Source: Pogona vitticeps (lineage: Eukaryota; Chordata; Lepidosauria; Squamata; Agamidae). From it: a stretch of DNA of 64,000 nucleotides. Below the pieces are notes generated by a model, which saw only the letters and a program-made list of their open reading frames with translations, had not been told where the DNA came from and made no database searches. Positions 62,760 through 64,000 of the stretch are shown in pieces. The stretch lies in assembly GCF_051106095.1 (NCBI RefSeq), contig NC_135787.1, positions 158,046,001 through 158,110,000 on the forward strand. Reading direction: 5' to 3'. Each line of letters opens with the position of its first letter. Within the stretch, counting starts at the first letter, position 1. The position numbers and the translations under genes were made by a program.

Positions 62760-63726
62760 GTTTAACATGGTGTTTCAGTTCTCGGCCTGCAGAAGAACGT
62801 AATGTAATGCCTAAGGAAGCCAGTAAATTCATAGAGAAAGGATATTGAATAACTATGGGCTTTACCCTAAATTGCTTTGTTTTAAGGTAGGTTCACCAAG
62901 TTGCCTGTCCTCTTGTATAATTATTTCCAGTAGGTAATCAAGTTGTTACTTTATTCTAAACTGTAAACATGGTCACTAGTTTAGTTACATTTGAGATGCT
63001 TGTAAACATGGTCACTAGTATAGTTACATTTGAGATGCTTGCTGCTAAACCATCCATGGTTAAAAATGAGGTGGCAATATAAAGTCATCTTGGTTTTATT
63101 GATGAGGGAGGCCATATGTACACCCACTGGTACATGAAACTATTCCAACATGTGTACTATGTCGGTTATCTGTATCCAGTTTTTGGCTCATGTGAAAAGA
63201 CAGCCTTGTTCTGTGTATGGACCTTTGAAGACATTGTACACTTTTAAACAGCTAGCTGGCTTTTCTGGGGGTGAAGTTAAAGCAAGTTAACACAACTGTC
63301 AGCCATTTAGACTAGCTTAAAAAAGGCTGTATTTTTAATAGCATACAAAATTACAATCCATTTCCACTATTGTCTCCTTAGACTTCAAATATATTATAAT
63401 TGGCCATCACCACGGCTTCATAAATTATTTTCAGACATTAAATCCACCTTCCCTTGTTCAGAGGACAACAGAGGCTTCCTCAAGTCAGAACAGATCCAGA
63501 CAGAGCCTTGGAATAGTAAATTTTAAATTAAAAATAAAAGGCAATTGGTGATGGCAACATGAGTCCCACACGAAGCTATGTCTACAGAATTCTAGCCAGT
63601 GTCATTCTACTAGCAGAAATCATTGTACTCATGGATGCAAAACCTTGGGAGGAAAGGGAGAATCCAGTGCAGTTGCCAACTGTACAATTAGTATATTTTT
63701 ACAGATAGAAAAACAAATGCACCACT
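62760..63726. other. Downstream flank of SLC25A3, no gene recognised
   Basis: Contains a 39-bp tandem duplication at 62,962-63,000 and 63,001-63,039. Otherwise unassigned. Confidence 0.5.
62962..63039. repeat. 39-bp tandem duplication
   Basis: Two adjacent 39-bp units beginning TGTAAACATGGTCACTAG with one mismatch between them. Confidence 0.92.
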
Positions 63727-63846
63727 GATTTACAGCACCCGGTATTCCCAGGTGGTCTCCCATCCAAGTACTAACCAGGCCCAACCCTGCTTAACTTCCA
63801 AGATCAGAAGAGACCAGGCACTTTCAGGGTGGTACGACCATCAGCA
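63727..63846 (-). pseudogene. 5S rRNA pseudogene
   Basis: About 120 bp whose complement matches vertebrate 5S rRNA along its length. In the complement TACCACCCTGAAAG, AAGCTAAGCAGGG (here with changes) and GCCTGGTTAGTACTTGGATG followed by GGAGACCACCTGGGAATACC and GGGTGCTG are readable. Several substitutions, many at former CpG sites, weaken both stems and the internal promoter. A G-run follows on the plus strand at 63,858-63,872 and no downstream T-run is seen on its own strand, so it is probably a dead retrocopy. Confidence 0.9.
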
Positions 63847-63857
63847 CCACTGATTAA

Positions 63858-63872
63858 GGGGGGGGGGGGGGG
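63858..63872. repeat. Poly(G) run
   Basis: About 15 consecutive G next to the 5S-like copy. Could form a G-quadruplex and may be of uncertain length in the assembly. Confidence 0.9.
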
Positions 63873-64000
63873 AAGTCTAACAAAGCTCCAGTGGTAGACT
63901 GTTTCGTCAGCATTGCATTTTATATAGACTGAAGGCTTTATCATTGTCTACATGGGGCCTGAAATACTAGTTAATCTTAATTTCAGCCTCAATTGACATT

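Noticed and set aside
63727-63846. Functional 5S rRNA gene
   Set aside because: Too many substitutions in stems and internal promoter, and no proper terminator run on its strand. Called a pseudogene.
1-64000. CRISPR arrays, operons, phage or bacterial defence systems
   Set aside because: The window is vertebrate nuclear DNA with spliced genes. Regularly spaced repeats found here are within transposons.

Overview
The window is vertebrate nuclear DNA, almost certainly from a squamate reptile (lizard or snake). It contains Bov-B (RTE) LINEs, a Sauria-type SINE ending in CCTTTACCTTTACC, CR1 and L2-like LINEs, a Penelope-like element and many short Tigger-like DNA transposons, a mix typical of squamates. 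The protein genes have large vertebrate introns with GT-AG splice sites.

Two protein genes, two tRNA genes and a 5S rRNA relic carry the recognisable gene content. Positions 1-7,330 are intergenic and filled by repeats. A divergent pair of intact tRNA genes follows: tRNA-Asp(GTC) on the minus strand at 7,332-7,403 and tRNA-Trp(CCA) on the plus strand at 7,962-8,033. TMPO (thymopoietin / lamina-associated polypeptide 2) occupies 15,631-46,924 on the plus strand in nine coding exons. They encode a LAP2-beta-type inner nuclear membrane protein of 459 residues, or 460 with a tandem acceptor. Its first intron is 22 kb and dense in transposons. TMPO poly(A) signals lie at 47,453 and 48,073. About 6.8 kb of repeats separates TMPO from SLC25A3, the mitochondrial phosphate carrier. 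SLC25A3 has a 5' UTR exon ending at 54,924 and coding exons from 55,090 to 62,625, including the mutually exclusive pair 3A/3B, and encodes 361 residues. One of its introns holds a candidate H/ACA snoRNA where mammals carry SNORA53. A decayed 5S rRNA copy lies at the right end.

The order tRNA-Asp / tRNA-Trp / TMPO / SLC25A3 matches my recollection of human 12q23, so this looks like an ancient syntenic block. TMPO acts at the nuclear lamina (chromatin, BAF and lamin B binding). SLC25A3 imports phosphate into mitochondria. Nothing in the sequence links them functionally beyond adjacency.

The non-genic DNA is a layered repeat record: about 16 TA-flanked Tigger/pogo-like copies in three end-sequence groups, at least six Bov-B fragments, L2-like and CR1 copies, SINEs, hAT and Tc1 pieces, and a nest of three elements inside one L2-like LINE. 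I did not find a new defence or metabolic system. The least explained pieces are a coding-like GC-rich segment at 32.7-33.5 kb, hairpin tandem arrays inside Tigger-like elements, and the snoRNA candidate.
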